Shown piece after piece: positions 1-9,306 of a stretch of DNA of 64,000 nt (positions within the stretch are counted from its first letter, which is position 1; each line of letters starts with the position of its first letter). The translations under genes and the position numbers were made by a program. The DNA lies in the NCBI GenBank assembly GCA_965216255.1, contig OZ244148.1:4650001-4714000 (forward strand), written 5' to 3'. The stretch is from G965216255 sp965216255. Lineage in GTDB: Bacteria > Bacteroidota > Rhodothermia > Rhodothermales > Bin80. The notes beneath the pieces are model-generated. The model did no database searches. It was not told the DNA's origin and was given only the letters and a program-made list of their open reading frames with translations.

Positions 1-15
1 AGGATTTCGCTTGAT

Positions 16-748
16 TTAAGATAGAGAACTGCCAGGGTTTTGGGGGATGGCGGGACATGTTGGTCCCAGTGGGCATGTGGTTGTCGTGTGGGTTATAGCC
101 ATCGCTGGGTGGGGTCCTGAATGGCCGTGATAGACTTCGGATGGGGTTCGGTACCGAAGACTCTGGTGCGGACGACTGTGGTTGTAAAAGGCAAAGTAAC
201 TTCCCAGGCGCTGCCGTGCCTGCCGCAGGTTCGCGTATTCGTTGAGGTAGACATCCTCGTACTTGACGCTGCGCCACAGTCGCTCAATCAGAATGTTGTC
301 GTAGCACCGGCCACGACCACACATCGAAATCCGGATGCTGGCACGTTTCGAGGGTGATGTCATCTCTTCACTGGTAAACTGTGATCGTTGGTCCGAGTGA
401 AAGATCTCGGGCTGGCTGATCGTAAGTGCGTCCTTATAGGTCTCCACGCAGACACTCGCGTTTTGTGTGTGAAATAGCGTCCACGATAGTATGTAACGGC
501 TCTACCAGTCGATGACTGCGATCAGATACGCAAATCCGCGGCCCATCCGAATGTAGGTGATGTCACTGCACCAGGCCTCATTGGGACGGTCTATGTGCCG
601 CCCTTTCAATAGGTTGGGATACCGAAGAGCTGGCCCCGGGCCCACGCGGGGTCGGGGCTTCGGATAAATAGCCTGTAGCCCCTAAGGCGCATCAGCCTAT
701 AGACCCGCTTGTGACCCGCAGCGTGACCCTCGCGCCGAAGCATATGCG
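16..748 (-). pseudogene. IS3 OrfB integrase domain, broken
   Basis: The rest of the DDE integrase core is recognisable. The final 143-residue stretch carries the second catalytic Asp (FHSDQRSQFTSEE), the catalytic Glu region (CYDNILIERLWRSVKYE) and the usual C-terminal YNHSRPHQSLRYRTPSE signature. Upstream, the frame meets a TAG at the codon normally Tyr in the DWYSRY motif (about 508-510), and another break lies near 748. Both lesions are also present in copy 2. The segment cannot give a full transposase. Confidence 0.8.
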
Positions 749-1213
749 TTATGCGCCCAGCATGGGGTGGGCCGTGTAGAATTCGTCTATGACGCGCATC
801 AACTGTAGATTATAGGACGTCTCACCGACGGGTTGATAATACACGCTGGAGCGGGCCAGGCCCAGTAGCTCGCACTGTCGCTCTATGCTCAGCCGGCCGT
901 GATCTGGCTCCACCATGCGCCGCTTCTCTTCAAGAGAGTGAGCCGAGGTTTTTTTTAGCCAGTCCAGGTCCACCATGAGGCGCCCGATATGGCCATACAA
1001 TTCATCCTTAAGTATCTCTTCTTGTTGTTTGGCCTTGCCACGACGCGTGGAAAAGGCATCCATCAAGTGCTGAAGTGCCTGCTTCTTCCACAGGTTCACC
1101 TGGCTGGAGTGCACCTCGAAGCGGGCGGCAATCTGGCCGATGGTTTGCTCACCTCGTATGGCCTCCACGGCCACTCGAGCCTTGAATGCGGCGGCGTACG
1201 ACTTCCGTTTCAT
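749..1213 (-). pseudogene. IS3 transposase, orfA fused in frame to start of orfB, then truncated
   Basis: The 154-residue reading frame starts with an IS3 OrfA helix-turn-helix (MKRKSYAAAFKARVAVEAIR) and a leucine-rich coiled coil. It runs without interruption into the OrfB N-terminus (MVEPDHGRLSIERQCELLG). In copy 2 the two frames are separated at a run of nine A residues (coding strand); here the run is eight (949-956), which fuses the frames and removes the need for frameshifting. The protein then stops at HPMLGA, before the DDE domain, where copy 2 has a frameshift at the same place. It is therefore a fused but truncated transposase. Confidence 0.8.
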
Positions 1214-1282
1214 CGTGATGTGTACCTCGATTTGAGAGGCAGGATTCTATCTTAAACCACTATCCAGAATTTGGGGTACACT

Positions 1283-1757
1283 ATACCGTACGGGCGAGAC
1301 TACAGGGCCCGTCAAAGCTCTTGCGCATCTCCATGGCGTTGCGATACAGGAAGTAGCAGTGCATCGGAGTCAGCACTATCATGCTCTGGCCCCTCAAGCA
1401 CCGACACCGGAAGCAACGCCTGTACCGGAACGAAGAACCGTACCGGCGCCCCACCAGGGTGAAGCACCTCCATCACCGCACGCTCACGCGACAGGGGCGC
1501 GCTTATCTCGTGGAAAGCCTCGCCAATACTGCGCGCTTCCCATACTTTCGCCTGCAGTAGTAGAGCTGAGCTACGGTAATCCCGCGGTCCGCACAAAACG
1601 CCTCCGCCCCTGGCTTCCTTGCAGGTACCGCTCCACCCTCCAATACATCTGCTTTGAACTACGTCTCGTCTTGCCCGTGGGATCGTCGTGAATTGTCCAA
1701 ACACAAGATCCCGACCACGACTCCACCTCACAAGAGGGGGTTCACCGCATGCTTACG
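1283..1757 (-). mobile_element. IS66-family remnant (tnpA plus tnpB start)
   Basis: Read on the minus strand, 1310-1381 encodes the start of an IS66 TnpB (MIVLTPMHCYFLYRNAMEMR, then KSFDG), matching the TnpB of the better preserved IS66 at 53.8-54.2 kb. Upstream, 1390-1731 holds a frameshifted TnpA with recognisable pieces: VERYLQGSQ, AEAFCADRGIT and a C-terminal PVRFFVPV. The outer end near 1700-1757 (cacctcacaag...ggttcac...gcttacg) is shared with the IS66 remnants at 23.9 kb and 54.5 kb. IS3 copy 1 truncates TnpB at its start. Confidence 0.7.
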
Positions 1758-2492
1758 TTGAAGCGACTTTCAGGAGGGCAGCGGAGGTAGTGCGCCGGCG
1801 CGCGTTGACGCGTGACAGGTATCTTGCCGTTTCAAGAAATGGCAAGGTGGTACGCCTGGAGCCGAAGGACTTGCGCCAGATCAATTCCTCCAAGGAATTG
1901 CCCGAGTAAGAGTTTGAATCAGCGCAGCCACGGTTGAAAGCAGCCTAAATCCTTGTAATCTGGGGCCATACGTTGCGTAGGAGTCGTCGTCTATTGTGCC
2001 TTCACCCGTGCCGCAAGTTTGCTGCCCAAGATCTTTTCTGCGGTCCAGAAGGGGAAGAATTACCACGCTGTGCCTGCAAAAAAAGTGGCAACCCGGATCG
2101 GTTAAACATCCGGGAAAGTGTTACGCATTCGCTGAAGCAGGTGCGTGTATGCTGGTATTGTCGTGGTACCAGCCACGTACCCTTTGCGCCTGCCAGCAAT
2201 TCATGTGGCCAGAAAAAAACCGCAAGATTCGAGGCGGGGCGGTGAGCTTCGGAGCCGGGCCCGATCTTGGGCCAGCGCGCTGCCGACCGCAGAAATTTGG
2301 TAGGATTAATCTGCCTGGACGGGCCAAAGTCCCGCCTTGTCGGACGGTTGGTGCACGGGCATCTATGAGGGTTTTCGTTCCCGAATTGGGACCATCTTAT
2401 CAATGCTAGGGAAGCGGAATGCCGGGAGACGGCACGTCGCAGGTGGGGTTATGCCTCGCAACCAGCGCGCGTACCCTGCCAGCACCTGTTGG
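1758..2492. other. Intergenic stretch without a recognised gene
   Basis: About 735 bases between the IS66 remnant and the amidohydrolase. A plus-strand frame ending at 1909 reads RRALTRDRYLAVSRNGKVVR followed by LEPKDLRQI, which looks like the C-terminal tail of a small protein whose start is lost; I cannot assign it. Other frames in 1970-2460 are shadows or low-complexity and match no family I know. It is probably decayed mobile or accessory DNA. Confidence 0.4.
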
Positions 2493-2518
2493 GCGCTCCC
2501 GTTCGCGAACGGGAGCGC
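2493..2518 (-). terminator. Perfect 26-bp palindrome just after the amidohydrolase stop
   Basis: Two 13-base arms (GCGCTCCCGTTCG and its complement) meet with no spacer, starting five bases beyond the minus-strand stop codon. The position suits a transcription terminator, but no T-tract follows on the minus strand, so an intrinsic terminator is not proven. It could instead be an mRNA-stabilising hairpin. Confidence 0.45.
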
Positions 2519-2522
2519 ATTC

Positions 2523-3833
2523 TCAGTTCTGGCCCAGCATGTTGCCCCGAGGTTGCTTGCGCCGAGGATTGTTGAGTTTGGTGGGGATATCCCACCTGAA
2601 TTGCCCGTTTTCCTTGTAGATGTGGCCATCCTTCATCACGAAGCCTACGTCATACAGGGCATGGATGTCTTCGAGTGGATTGGCCGGCATGGCAATAATG
2701 TCCGCGTTGCGACCGGTCTCAATACGACCGGTATTGGCACCGAGCAGGTCTGCCGCATTCATGGTCGCCATGCGCAGAATGTGCGCGTTCGGCAAATCGG
2801 CATCCAGATAGCTATCGAGAAAGCCTAGGGTCTGCTCGCCACGCGTTTTGCCTTCCTCATAGTATACAACGTCCGAACCGAAGGCCATATTCACTCCCAT
2901 GGCATAGGCGCGCTTATTCCGGTCTACGTTGTTCCAGTAGCGCTCTTCACCAAGGCGAGAGGCAGGAAAGTCCGTCCCGACCAGATAGGTACCACGCTCC
3001 TTCATGAGCTGCAGGGTTTCGTCTGAGGGATTGAATCCATGCTCTATGGAGTTGACCCCGCCCAGCACGGCGTTGCGGATGCCCCCGTCGCTATAGGCAT
3101 GGGCCATGACCTTGACCCCCATGGCGTGTGCCTCGCTTACTGCGACGGCGACGTCTTCAACGGAATAGTAGTACGGCTGATTGTCGATGACGAGCTTTAT
3201 GACGGTCGCGCCATAGTGCACGTTCTCGCGGATGGCTCGAATGATTTCTTCATGGGAATCTGCATACGCGTATTCGGGGTTGCCCAGCCGCGGCTTTTCG
3301 GGCTGCATTTGGAATTGCCCCCCAAACGGCGCGATCATAATGCCAGCAGCCACCATGTTGGGGCCCGGAATCCATCCGCCCTCTATGGCCCGGCGCAGCG
3401 TAACATCACCGTAGAGCCCATTGTTGCCGGTATCCCGGACCCAGACGAAGCCAGCTTCCAGCATGGAACGTGCCAGCATCGTGCCCTGTGCAACGCGCAT
3501 GGACGTGTCTTCAATGAGCGAGGCGTAGTAGTAGGAGCCGTGGTCATCGATGTCGGAACCATCCATCTCCTGCAAGGCCAGATGCGTGTGGGCATCAATC
3601 AGGCCGGGCATTACGTAGTAGTCCGACAAGTCGATCACGGGTGTGCCCGGGGGGGACTCCACGCTTTCGCCAACATCCATGATCTTGCCATCCTGCACAA
3701 GAATGGATTGCGCGTCGAGGATTGCACCATTTGCCACATCAACGATGTGGCCGGCACGAATAACGATGGTCTGCGCCGATGCAAGCGTAAGGCAGGTAGT
3801 CGATAGGAGGGCCGCAGCCAGTACGCGATGCAT
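2523..3833 (-). CDS. Secreted metal-dependent amidohydrolase
   Basis: This 436-residue protein of the amidohydrolase superfamily (imidazolonepropionase/prolidase-like branch) should hydrolyse C-N bonds in a small amide or peptide; the substrate is unknown. Residues 1-20 are a signal peptide, so it acts outside the cytoplasm. The metal centre is complete: H82 and H84 (DAHTHL), K213 as the likely carboxylated lysine (VIKLV), H245 (MAHAYSD), H265 (IEHGF) and D321 (FGSD). The C-terminal beta strand (GRNADIIAMPANPLEDI) is typical. It has no operon partner and lies between two IS3 copies in direct orientation, an arrangement that could have carried it in. I see no sorting domain. Confidence 0.88.
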   Translation of the reverse strand: MHRVLAAALLSTTCLTLASAQTIVIRAGHIVDVANGAILDAQSILVQDGKIMDVGESVESPPGTPVIDLSDYYVMPGLIDAHTHLALQEMDGSDIDDHGSYYYASLIEDTSMRVAQGTMLARSMLEAGFVWVRDTGNNGLYGDVTLRRAIEGGWIPGPNMVAAGIMIAPFGGQFQMQPEKPRLGNPEYAYADSHEEIIRAIRENVHYGATVIKLVIDNQPYYYSVEDVAVAVSEAHAMGVKVMAHAYSDGGIRNAVLGGVNSIEHGFNPSDETLQLMKERGTYLVGTDFPASRLGEERYWNNVDRNKRAYAMGVNMAFGSDVVYYEEGKTRGEQTLGFLDSYLDADLPNAHILRMATMNAADLLGANTGRIETGRNADIIAMPANPLEDIHALYDVGFVMKDGHIYKENGQFRWDIPTKLNNPRRKQPRGNMLGQN

Positions 3834-3966
3834 GATTTATCTTCGGAAAGCTATCTGGAAGTGTGATGAATTGAAGGTAAGTCGGTAGTGGACGGGTATC
3901 AAGAAGCGATGCGGCCGAGTGCTTCTATGAGGTGTACCCCAATCGTTGGACAGGATTTCGCTTGAC

Positions 3967-4881
3967 TTAAGATAGAGAACTGCCAGGGTTGTGGGTGATG
4001 GCGGGACATGTTGGTCCCAGTGGGCATGTGGTTGTCGTGTGGGTTATAGCCATCGCTGGGTCGGGTCCTGAATGGCCGTGATAGACTTCGGATGGGGTTC
4101 GGTACCGAAGGCTCTGGTGCGGACGACTGTGGTTGTAGAAGCTAATGTAGCCTCCCAGGCGCTGCCGTGCCTGCCGCAGATTCGCATATTCGTTGAGGTA
4201 GACATCCTCGTACTTGACGCTGCGCCACAGTCGCTCAATCAGAATGTTGTCGTAGCACCGGCCACGACCACACATCGAAATCCGGATGCCGGCACGTTTC
4301 GACAGCGATGTCATCTCTTCACTGGTAAACTGTGACCCTTGGTCCGAGTGGAAGATCTCGGGCTGGCTGATCGCAAGTGCGTCCTTATAGGTCTCCACGC
4401 AGACACTCGCGTCTTGTGTGTTGGATAGCGTCCACGATAGTATGTAACGGCTCTACCAGTCCATGACTGCGACCAGATACGCAAATCCGCGGTCCATCCG
4501 AATGTAGGTGATGTCACTGCACCAGGCCTCATTGGGACGGTCTATGTGCCGCCCTTTCAATAGGTTGGGATACCGAAGAGCTGGCCCCGGGCCCACGCGG
4601 GGCCGGGGCTTCGGATAAATAGCCTGTAGCCCTATAAGGCGCATCAGCCTATAGACCCGCTTGTGACCCGCAGCGTGACCCTCGCGCCGAAGCATATGCG
4701 TCGTACGCCCAGCATGGGGTGGGCCGTGTAGACTTCGTCTATGACGCGCATCAACTGCAGATTATAGGACGTCTCACCGACGGGTTGATAATACACGCTG
4801 GAGCGGGCCAGGCCCAGTAGCTCGCACTGTCGCTCTATGCTCAACTGACCGTGATCTGGCTCCACCATGCGCCGCTTCTCT
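3967..4881 (-). pseudogene. IS3 OrfB integrase, frameshifted and with an amber codon
   Basis: Pieces of the DDE integrase appear in three frames: an N-terminal part (MVEPDHGQLSIERQCELLGL to HPMLGVRR), a middle part with the first catalytic Asp (WCSDITYIRMDRGFAYLVAV), and a C-terminal part with FHSDQGSQFTSEE and NILIERLWRSVKYE. A one-base shift lies near 4693, and the Tyr codon of DWYSRY is TAG (about 4454). Both lesions also occur in copy 1. No full-length protein can be made. Confidence 0.82.
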
Positions 4882-5166
4882 TCAAGAGAGTGAGCCGAAG
4901 TTTTTTTTTAACCAGTCCAGTTCCACCTTGAGGCGCCCGATTTGGCCATACAATTCATCCTTAAGTACCTCTTCTTGTTGTTTGGCCTTGCCACGACGCG
5001 TGGAAAAGGCATCCATCAAGTGCTGAAGCGCCTGCTTCTTCCACAGGTTCACCTGGCTGGGGTGCACCTCGAAGCGGGCGGCAATCTGGCTGATGGTTTG
5101 CTCACCTCGTATGGCCTCCACGGCCACTCGAGTCTTGAATGCGGCGGCGTACGATTTCCGTTTCAT
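4882..5166 (-). CDS. IS3 OrfA (transposase helix-turn-helix subunit)
   Basis: The 94-residue protein has the IS3 OrfA layout: an N-terminal DNA-binding helix-turn-helix (GEQTISQIAARFEVHPSQVN) and a C-terminal leucine zipper-like helix ending LKVELDWLKKN. It overlaps orfB at an A-run that would allow -1 ribosomal frameshifting to make the OrfAB transposase. OrfA alone usually binds the inverted repeats and regulates transposition. It is the only intact reading frame of this element. Confidence 0.85.
   Translation of the reverse strand: MKRKSYAAAFKTRVAVEAIRGEQTISQIAARFEVHPSQVNLWKKQALQHLMDAFSTRRGKAKQQEEVLKDELYGQIGRLKVELDWLKKNFGSLS
4901..4909 (-). promoter_or_regulatory. A9 slippery run at the IS3 orfA/orfB overlap
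   Basis: On the coding strand a run of nine A follows the codons for LDWL, just where OrfA must slip by -1 into OrfB. IS3 elements use such runs for programmed frameshifting. In copy 1 the run is one base shorter and the frames are fused. Confidence 0.6.
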
Positions 5167-5233
5167 CGTGACGTGTACCTCGATTTAAGAGGCAGGATTC
5201 TATCTTAAACTACTGTCCAGAATTTGGGGTACA

Positions 5234-5338
5234 CTATACTATTTGCTCGGAGCCGGTCGCGTTTTGCTCCTTTGTTGGCGACTTTAAGGGAAATATTCGC
5301 ACAAGAGGCTGGAAAAATGCCAGCACTTTGCTCGCTTG
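5234..5338. other. Short spacer between IS3 copy 2 and IS1634 copy A
   Basis: About 100 bases with no gene. It ends in GCTTG (5334-5338), which recurs at 7490-7494 on the far side of the IS1634 element and is its target-site duplication. Confidence 0.5.
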
Positions 5339-7489
5339 CCCAAGTTTACCATTGTGCTTCATAACAGGTTGTAAAGTAGAGACTTGAAAATTGTTCTGGC
5401 ACAACAAATGGCCACCAAGTGAGGTTTTATGCCTTAGGTCATATGATCGTCTTGTGCATGGCCAAGGGCAGTGGATCGATGCACAAGGCATCGTAAATGG
5501 CCCTTAGTTCCATATCCGGCTGCGAGCTGGTGCGGACATGGAGTGTCCGTGCGTCCTTGCGCTCGAAGATGCTGGTCGTGCGAACCTGACGCCGAAGGAT
5601 CCTCCTGAGTGTAGTCCTTTCTGGCGCAGACGCGTACGAATCACCTGCACCAACTGGTAAGCCAGGACCGTGATGAATAGATGGCCCTCCGCGCGCCGGC
5701 CTGTGGAATGATAGATCGGTCGCAGTCCGAGTTCCGACTTCAGGGACCGGAACACCGCTTCCAGATCGGTCAGCATCACATACGTGTGCCAGAGCTCTTC
5801 CGCGGTGAACTCCATCTCGTTGCTGCGCAGGCAATAGACGCCCGGATCGGTCATTATCGTGCCCGCTTTCGGCGTCTTTGTCCACGTGATGGACTGGGCC
5901 CGCTTGCCGTCCTCATCCGTCTCCACTTCTATCTCGTAATGCTGCCCGATGCCGCTGAAGCTCTGCTTCAATCGGCCGATACGTTCCCTTATGAGGTCGA
6001 TGCGCTTGTGCGTCTTCGGCCGGGCAAGCCCCTCGGAAAGCTTGCCGAGGGCCTCCTCGAATCTTTCCGCTTTCTGCTTCACCTTGGCCTCTTCCATCGC
6101 CATGCGGGACCGGGATCGGCAACAGAGCCGTACCTCGTCGTCTGCCTCCTCCCGGTACACCTCGACGTCACTGCCCGAGGCCGTCTGAAGAGCCTCGGCC
6201 TGCTGCTCATCAAAATGCTTCCTGCGCTCTCTTGATACCACGATGTAGCGGTAGCCCTCCTCTCGCAGCCAGTCTATGCGGTCCTGTGTGGCAATGCCCC
6301 GATCCATCACCACACGTGCGTTCTTGGGCGTCTCCAGGGACTCCAGCATCTCCTTGAGCGTGGACGCTTCGTTTACGTTGCCCTTGAAGACTTGGCTACG
6401 ACGCACGAACCCGCTGCCGCGCGTTACAAGAGCCAGCGTGAGCAGCACGCAGTCACTGCGACGCTCCTTCGAGCGTCCGTACTTGGCCTTGTCGATGCTC
6501 TTGCCACTGCCTTCCAGGAAGCTGCCCTTCAGATCATAGAGCGCGATCGTGGGCTCCAGATCAAACAGGTCCAGCGCCCGTGCAAAGAGGTGGTCCTCTA
6601 TGGCCTTGCGGTGTTTGTGCAGCATGTCGCTGGCCCGGTACAGCTGCATGTCGGCCATCTTCTCGAAGTTGCAGCCCAGAAACTCGTCCAGGCCACTGGC
6701 AGAGGCCAGCCAACGCTTCGTGGCATGTTCGCTGGCCGGCTCGGCCAGACGGCCTATGATGGAGCCCGTGGCTGCATGCCGGAGGCCTCGTGTGATGCCA
6801 AGCTTCTCGAAGAGCTCATCCATGCCCAACTGCTCCATGGCCCAGAGCCCCACATGTTCTACACCCACCGTGCGGGGCCGGACCGTTTTGAGCGAGTGGA
6901 CATCCACATGGTGCCATTCGCGCGGCGGCGTCTCGCCCTTGCCCTCGGTCACGGCTACCGCCTTGCGCGCACTCAAAAGTTCTGCAATGCGGTGGGCCTC
7001 CTCTTCCACAACGGCAGGAACGCCCATGGGTACGAGTTCGAGCTGGCCCTTGAGCAGTGCCTCAATCCGGTTGCAGAGCGCACGCCAGTAGCGTTTGTCG
7101 ATGCGGAAGTGGGCACCGAGATTGAGCAGGGTCTTCTGCCGGACCTTGCCCTCTATGCGTTCGCCGTGGCAGAGCCGAAAGGAATAGTAGCGTGTAGCGT
7201 TGTCGGTGGTATGGGTAAGCGATCGTCGGATATACATAGGGGGAAGACAGGGTTGGGGACCGTTGCCCGCAATAGCCATCCATATTTTATGGCACAACAA
7301 TCGTATTCCAGCTTCTGTGAATCTCAAAAATGGTGCGTTGGTGGGAGCTTGTGGGGCTCTGGTGGGGCGAATCACCATAAATTCCGGCAAAACAGGCCTA
7401 AAGTGGGGGCTAATCCCTAAAAAGTTCTCGAAATAATTAACTGCGATTATTGCCGACCTTCAGATTCAGCCGCCAAATGGTAAAGATGG
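5339..7489 (-). mobile_element. IS1634-type insertion sequence, copy A
   Basis: The element has related ends: CCCAAGTTTACCATT on the left, and the complement of CCATCTTTACCATT on the right. It is flanked by GCTTG on both sides (5334-5338, 7490-7494), a 5-bp target duplication. Two further copies lie at 16792-18963 and 44784-46952. One large transposase frame fills it. This is the only copy whose N-terminal half is unbroken. Confidence 0.88.
5504..7237 (-). pseudogene. IS1634-family transposase, C-terminus scrambled by a 16-bp deletion
   Basis: This IS4-superfamily DDE transposase starts at MYIRRSLTHTTDNATRYYSF; a longer upstream extension is unlikely to be used because copies B and C share this start. 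Landmarks are the family strings LTLALVTRGSGFVRRSQVF and VVMDRGIATQDRIDWLREEG, the latter probably with a catalytic Asp, and a late block QLVQVIRTRLRQKG. Compared with copies B and C, 16 bases are missing near 5617, so the last roughly 60 residues are read out of frame. The DDE core may survive, but activity is doubtful. Confidence 0.8.
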
Positions 7490-7590
7490 GCTTGGGGGGG
7501 CATCCGCTGCAAGGCTATTCGGTGCTGTTTTGGTAGCCGCCGTGACGGCAGGCCGGGGCATTTCTCTCGTTTAACCGCTGCGCGTCGCCC

Positions 7591-7773
7591 GGAGGCTCCT
7601 GGTATTGTACGCCGTGCACACCAGCGTCCACTCGGCCTGGACGGATGCCATGCCTCGCTACAGGAATTGCCTGAAGCCTTTGGCCAGCTTTAAGATGCCG
7701 AATACCGGTTCCACCGTAGTCTTCCGGGCCGCAGGCGCCGGCCTTATTCCATTTTCAAGTGCGCCTTTGTGTT
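7591..7773 (-). pseudogene. IS1182-like transposase C-terminal stump
   Basis: The minus strand reads ARKTTVEPVFGILKLAKGFR, then QFL, a stop, and RGMASVQAEWTLVCTAYN. This is the conserved C-terminal end of IS1182/IS5-group transposases (VEPVFG...GFRRFLLRG...EW). It is cut by IS30 copy 1 at about 7774 and contains a stop. No start, terminal repeat or other part of the element is left. Confidence 0.6.
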
Positions 7774-7774
7774 C

Positions 7775-9179
7775 GCCAATTAAAGTCCGAAGTGCAACAA
7801 CTGTAGACAAGGTAGTATGCCCCTGAGTAGAGACAGAAGATAGCACAGGCAACGCGGAAAACGAGCTTCTTCGGAGGGAGGGCGGAGCCCGACCGGAGAA
7901 GAAGCTGCTTGCTGGCCGAAGAAATTCGCGCTCCTTGACCTTTGAGGCAGCCAATGCCGACGGGCGAGCATGGCTCTTCCCCTGCGTGTAGGCACGCATG
8001 ATGTCACCCGAACATGGTACAATGGTCTATGGGTCTTTCTGGCGACGACCCGACTCAGACCATGGACGCGGAGGCTGCCACGCCCTCTAGTGCAGGAAGG
8101 AAAACCTCCGCCGGCGTGCGGTAGGCCAAGCATCGGCGCGGACGGTTGTTCAATTGCGCTTGCACCCGCCTCACCGCTGCCGGTTCAACCGTGTGAAAGT
8201 TGGTTGCCTTCGGGAAGTACTCTCGCACCAGGCCGTTGGTGTGCTCGTTCAGACCACGCTCCCAGGAGTGGTATGGCCTCGCAAAGTAAAACGATGCGGA
8301 AAGCGCGCTGGCGATCTGCCGATGATGAGCGAACTCCTTGCCATTGTCCGCCGTGATAGTAAGTACCCGGTCCTTTACCGGACTGAGACAACCTATGATC
8401 GCATGGCGGACCCCGATCGCAGCCTTTGACGCAACGTGCTCAAGAAACGTGAATTTCGAGGCGCGATCGACCATGGATACCAGTGCTCCCTGTTGTTTCG
8501 CCCCGATGATCGTATCAACCTCCCAGTCGCCTATCCGCGTCTTCTGCTCTACAATGGGATCACGTTCGCTGATGTCTACACGGTGCGGTATCAGGCCGCG
8601 CCCAGCACCGCTCTTGTTACGCCTGTTGTACCGCTTACCACGGCGACGCAGCAGCTTGTACAACGATCCGCCAGCCGCTCGGTCCGCGCCCAGCTATGCC
8701 TGTAAATCCATGTGGTGCTTACCGAAACGACACCATCACGACGAAGTCGACCCGAGACCTGCTCTGGACTCCAGTGCAGGGCGAGCTTCTCACGCACAAG
8801 AGACCACATCGCTTCAGTCATCTTCCGTGGACGCAACGATGCCTTCCTCCGCCGCCCGCTGGCCAAGCGGGTAGCCTGTTGATACCGGTAGCCCCTACCT
8901 CCGCTGTTGCGATGCAACTCCCGGCTGATCGTCGATGGCGAGCGACCCAACTGTCGCGCAATCTCGCGCAGCGAATCAGCTCGCTTCCTCAATGCGTGAA
9001 TCTGGCACCTTTCCTCATAGGAAAGATGATGATAGCCCGTCGCCATTTGATACCCTCCAATGATGTCTTAACGGAGCGTACCGGCATCATCTCGCTCACA
9101 TGTAATCAGCGTGATGAATACGCGCTTGCTAGCGCGCTGTCATCTAAATCAAGTGTTGCACTTCGTTGTTAAATGGGCC
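7775..9179 (-). mobile_element. IS30-family insertion sequence, copy 1
   Basis: It is almost identical to the copy at 14744-16146, in opposite orientation. The ends are related: CGCCAATTAAAGTCCGAAGT outside, and the complement of GGCCCATTTAACAACGAAGT inside, facing the NTPase cassette. It sits between an IS1182 stump and an ISNCY end fragment, so several insertion events are stacked here. Confidence 0.88.
8055..9046 (-). pseudogene. IS30 transposase with a +2 frameshift
   Basis: Compared with the intact copy at 14876-15865, two extra bases (GC) in a GC-rich run near 8690 shift the frame after TTWIYRHSWA. Residues 1-123 carry the N-terminal helix-turn-helix (LREIARQLGRSPSTISRELH). The rest, in another frame, carries the DDE domain (GDWEVDTIIG, ITADNGKEFAHH, NEHTNGLVREYFPK). 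The copy would need the other IS30 transposase in trans to move. Confidence 0.85.
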
Positions 9180-9291
9180 CGCTCTTAAAGGCCCAAATTG
9201 GCTATACGTCCCTCAGATTCACCGCTAATTGCAAGATATAACCGATTGTTTATTTAAGATTTAAAGTATTTTCGTACAAGCACTAACTCGA
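9180..9291. repeat. Solo end of an ISNCY element
   Basis: About 110 bases match the promoter-side end of the ISNCY copy at 22031-23797 (compare 23695-23797), including GGCTATACGTCCCTCAGATT and the terminal TATTTTCGTACAAGCAC. No transposase remains. It lies directly against IS30 copy 1 and ends 15 bases before the stop codon of the large NTPase gene. Confidence 0.75.
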
Positions 9292-9306
9292 AGGTGGCGG
9301 TATCTC

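Larger units (their letters stand above)
1..1280 (-). mobile_element. IS3-family insertion sequence, copy 1 (outer end cut by window start)
   Basis: This is an orfA/orfB element nearly identical to the copy at 3935-5233 and in the same orientation. Its right terminus ends in GGGGTACA, the same as copy 2; the other terminus lies outside the window. The right end has landed inside an IS66 remnant whose TnpB start is cut off at about 1310. The transposase is broken downstream of the orfA/orfB junction, so this copy should not be self-sufficient. With copy 2 it forms direct repeats around a secreted amidohydrolase. Confidence 0.88.
3935..5233 (-). mobile_element. IS3-family insertion sequence, copy 2 (complete ends)
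   Basis: The element runs between imperfect inverted ends TGTACCCCAATCGTTGGACAG (left) and a right end reading CTGTCCAGAATTTGGGGTACA. It contains orfA, a frameshift window and a broken orfB, all on the minus strand. No clear 3-bp target duplication is visible. It is about 1.3 kb, the normal IS3 size. It shares internal lesions with copy 1, so both derive from an already damaged parent or were moved in trans. Confidence 0.88.

Noticed and set aside
6392..7420. Long plus-strand frame of 342 codons
   Set aside because: It is the antisense shadow of the IS1634 transposase and recurs in all copies.
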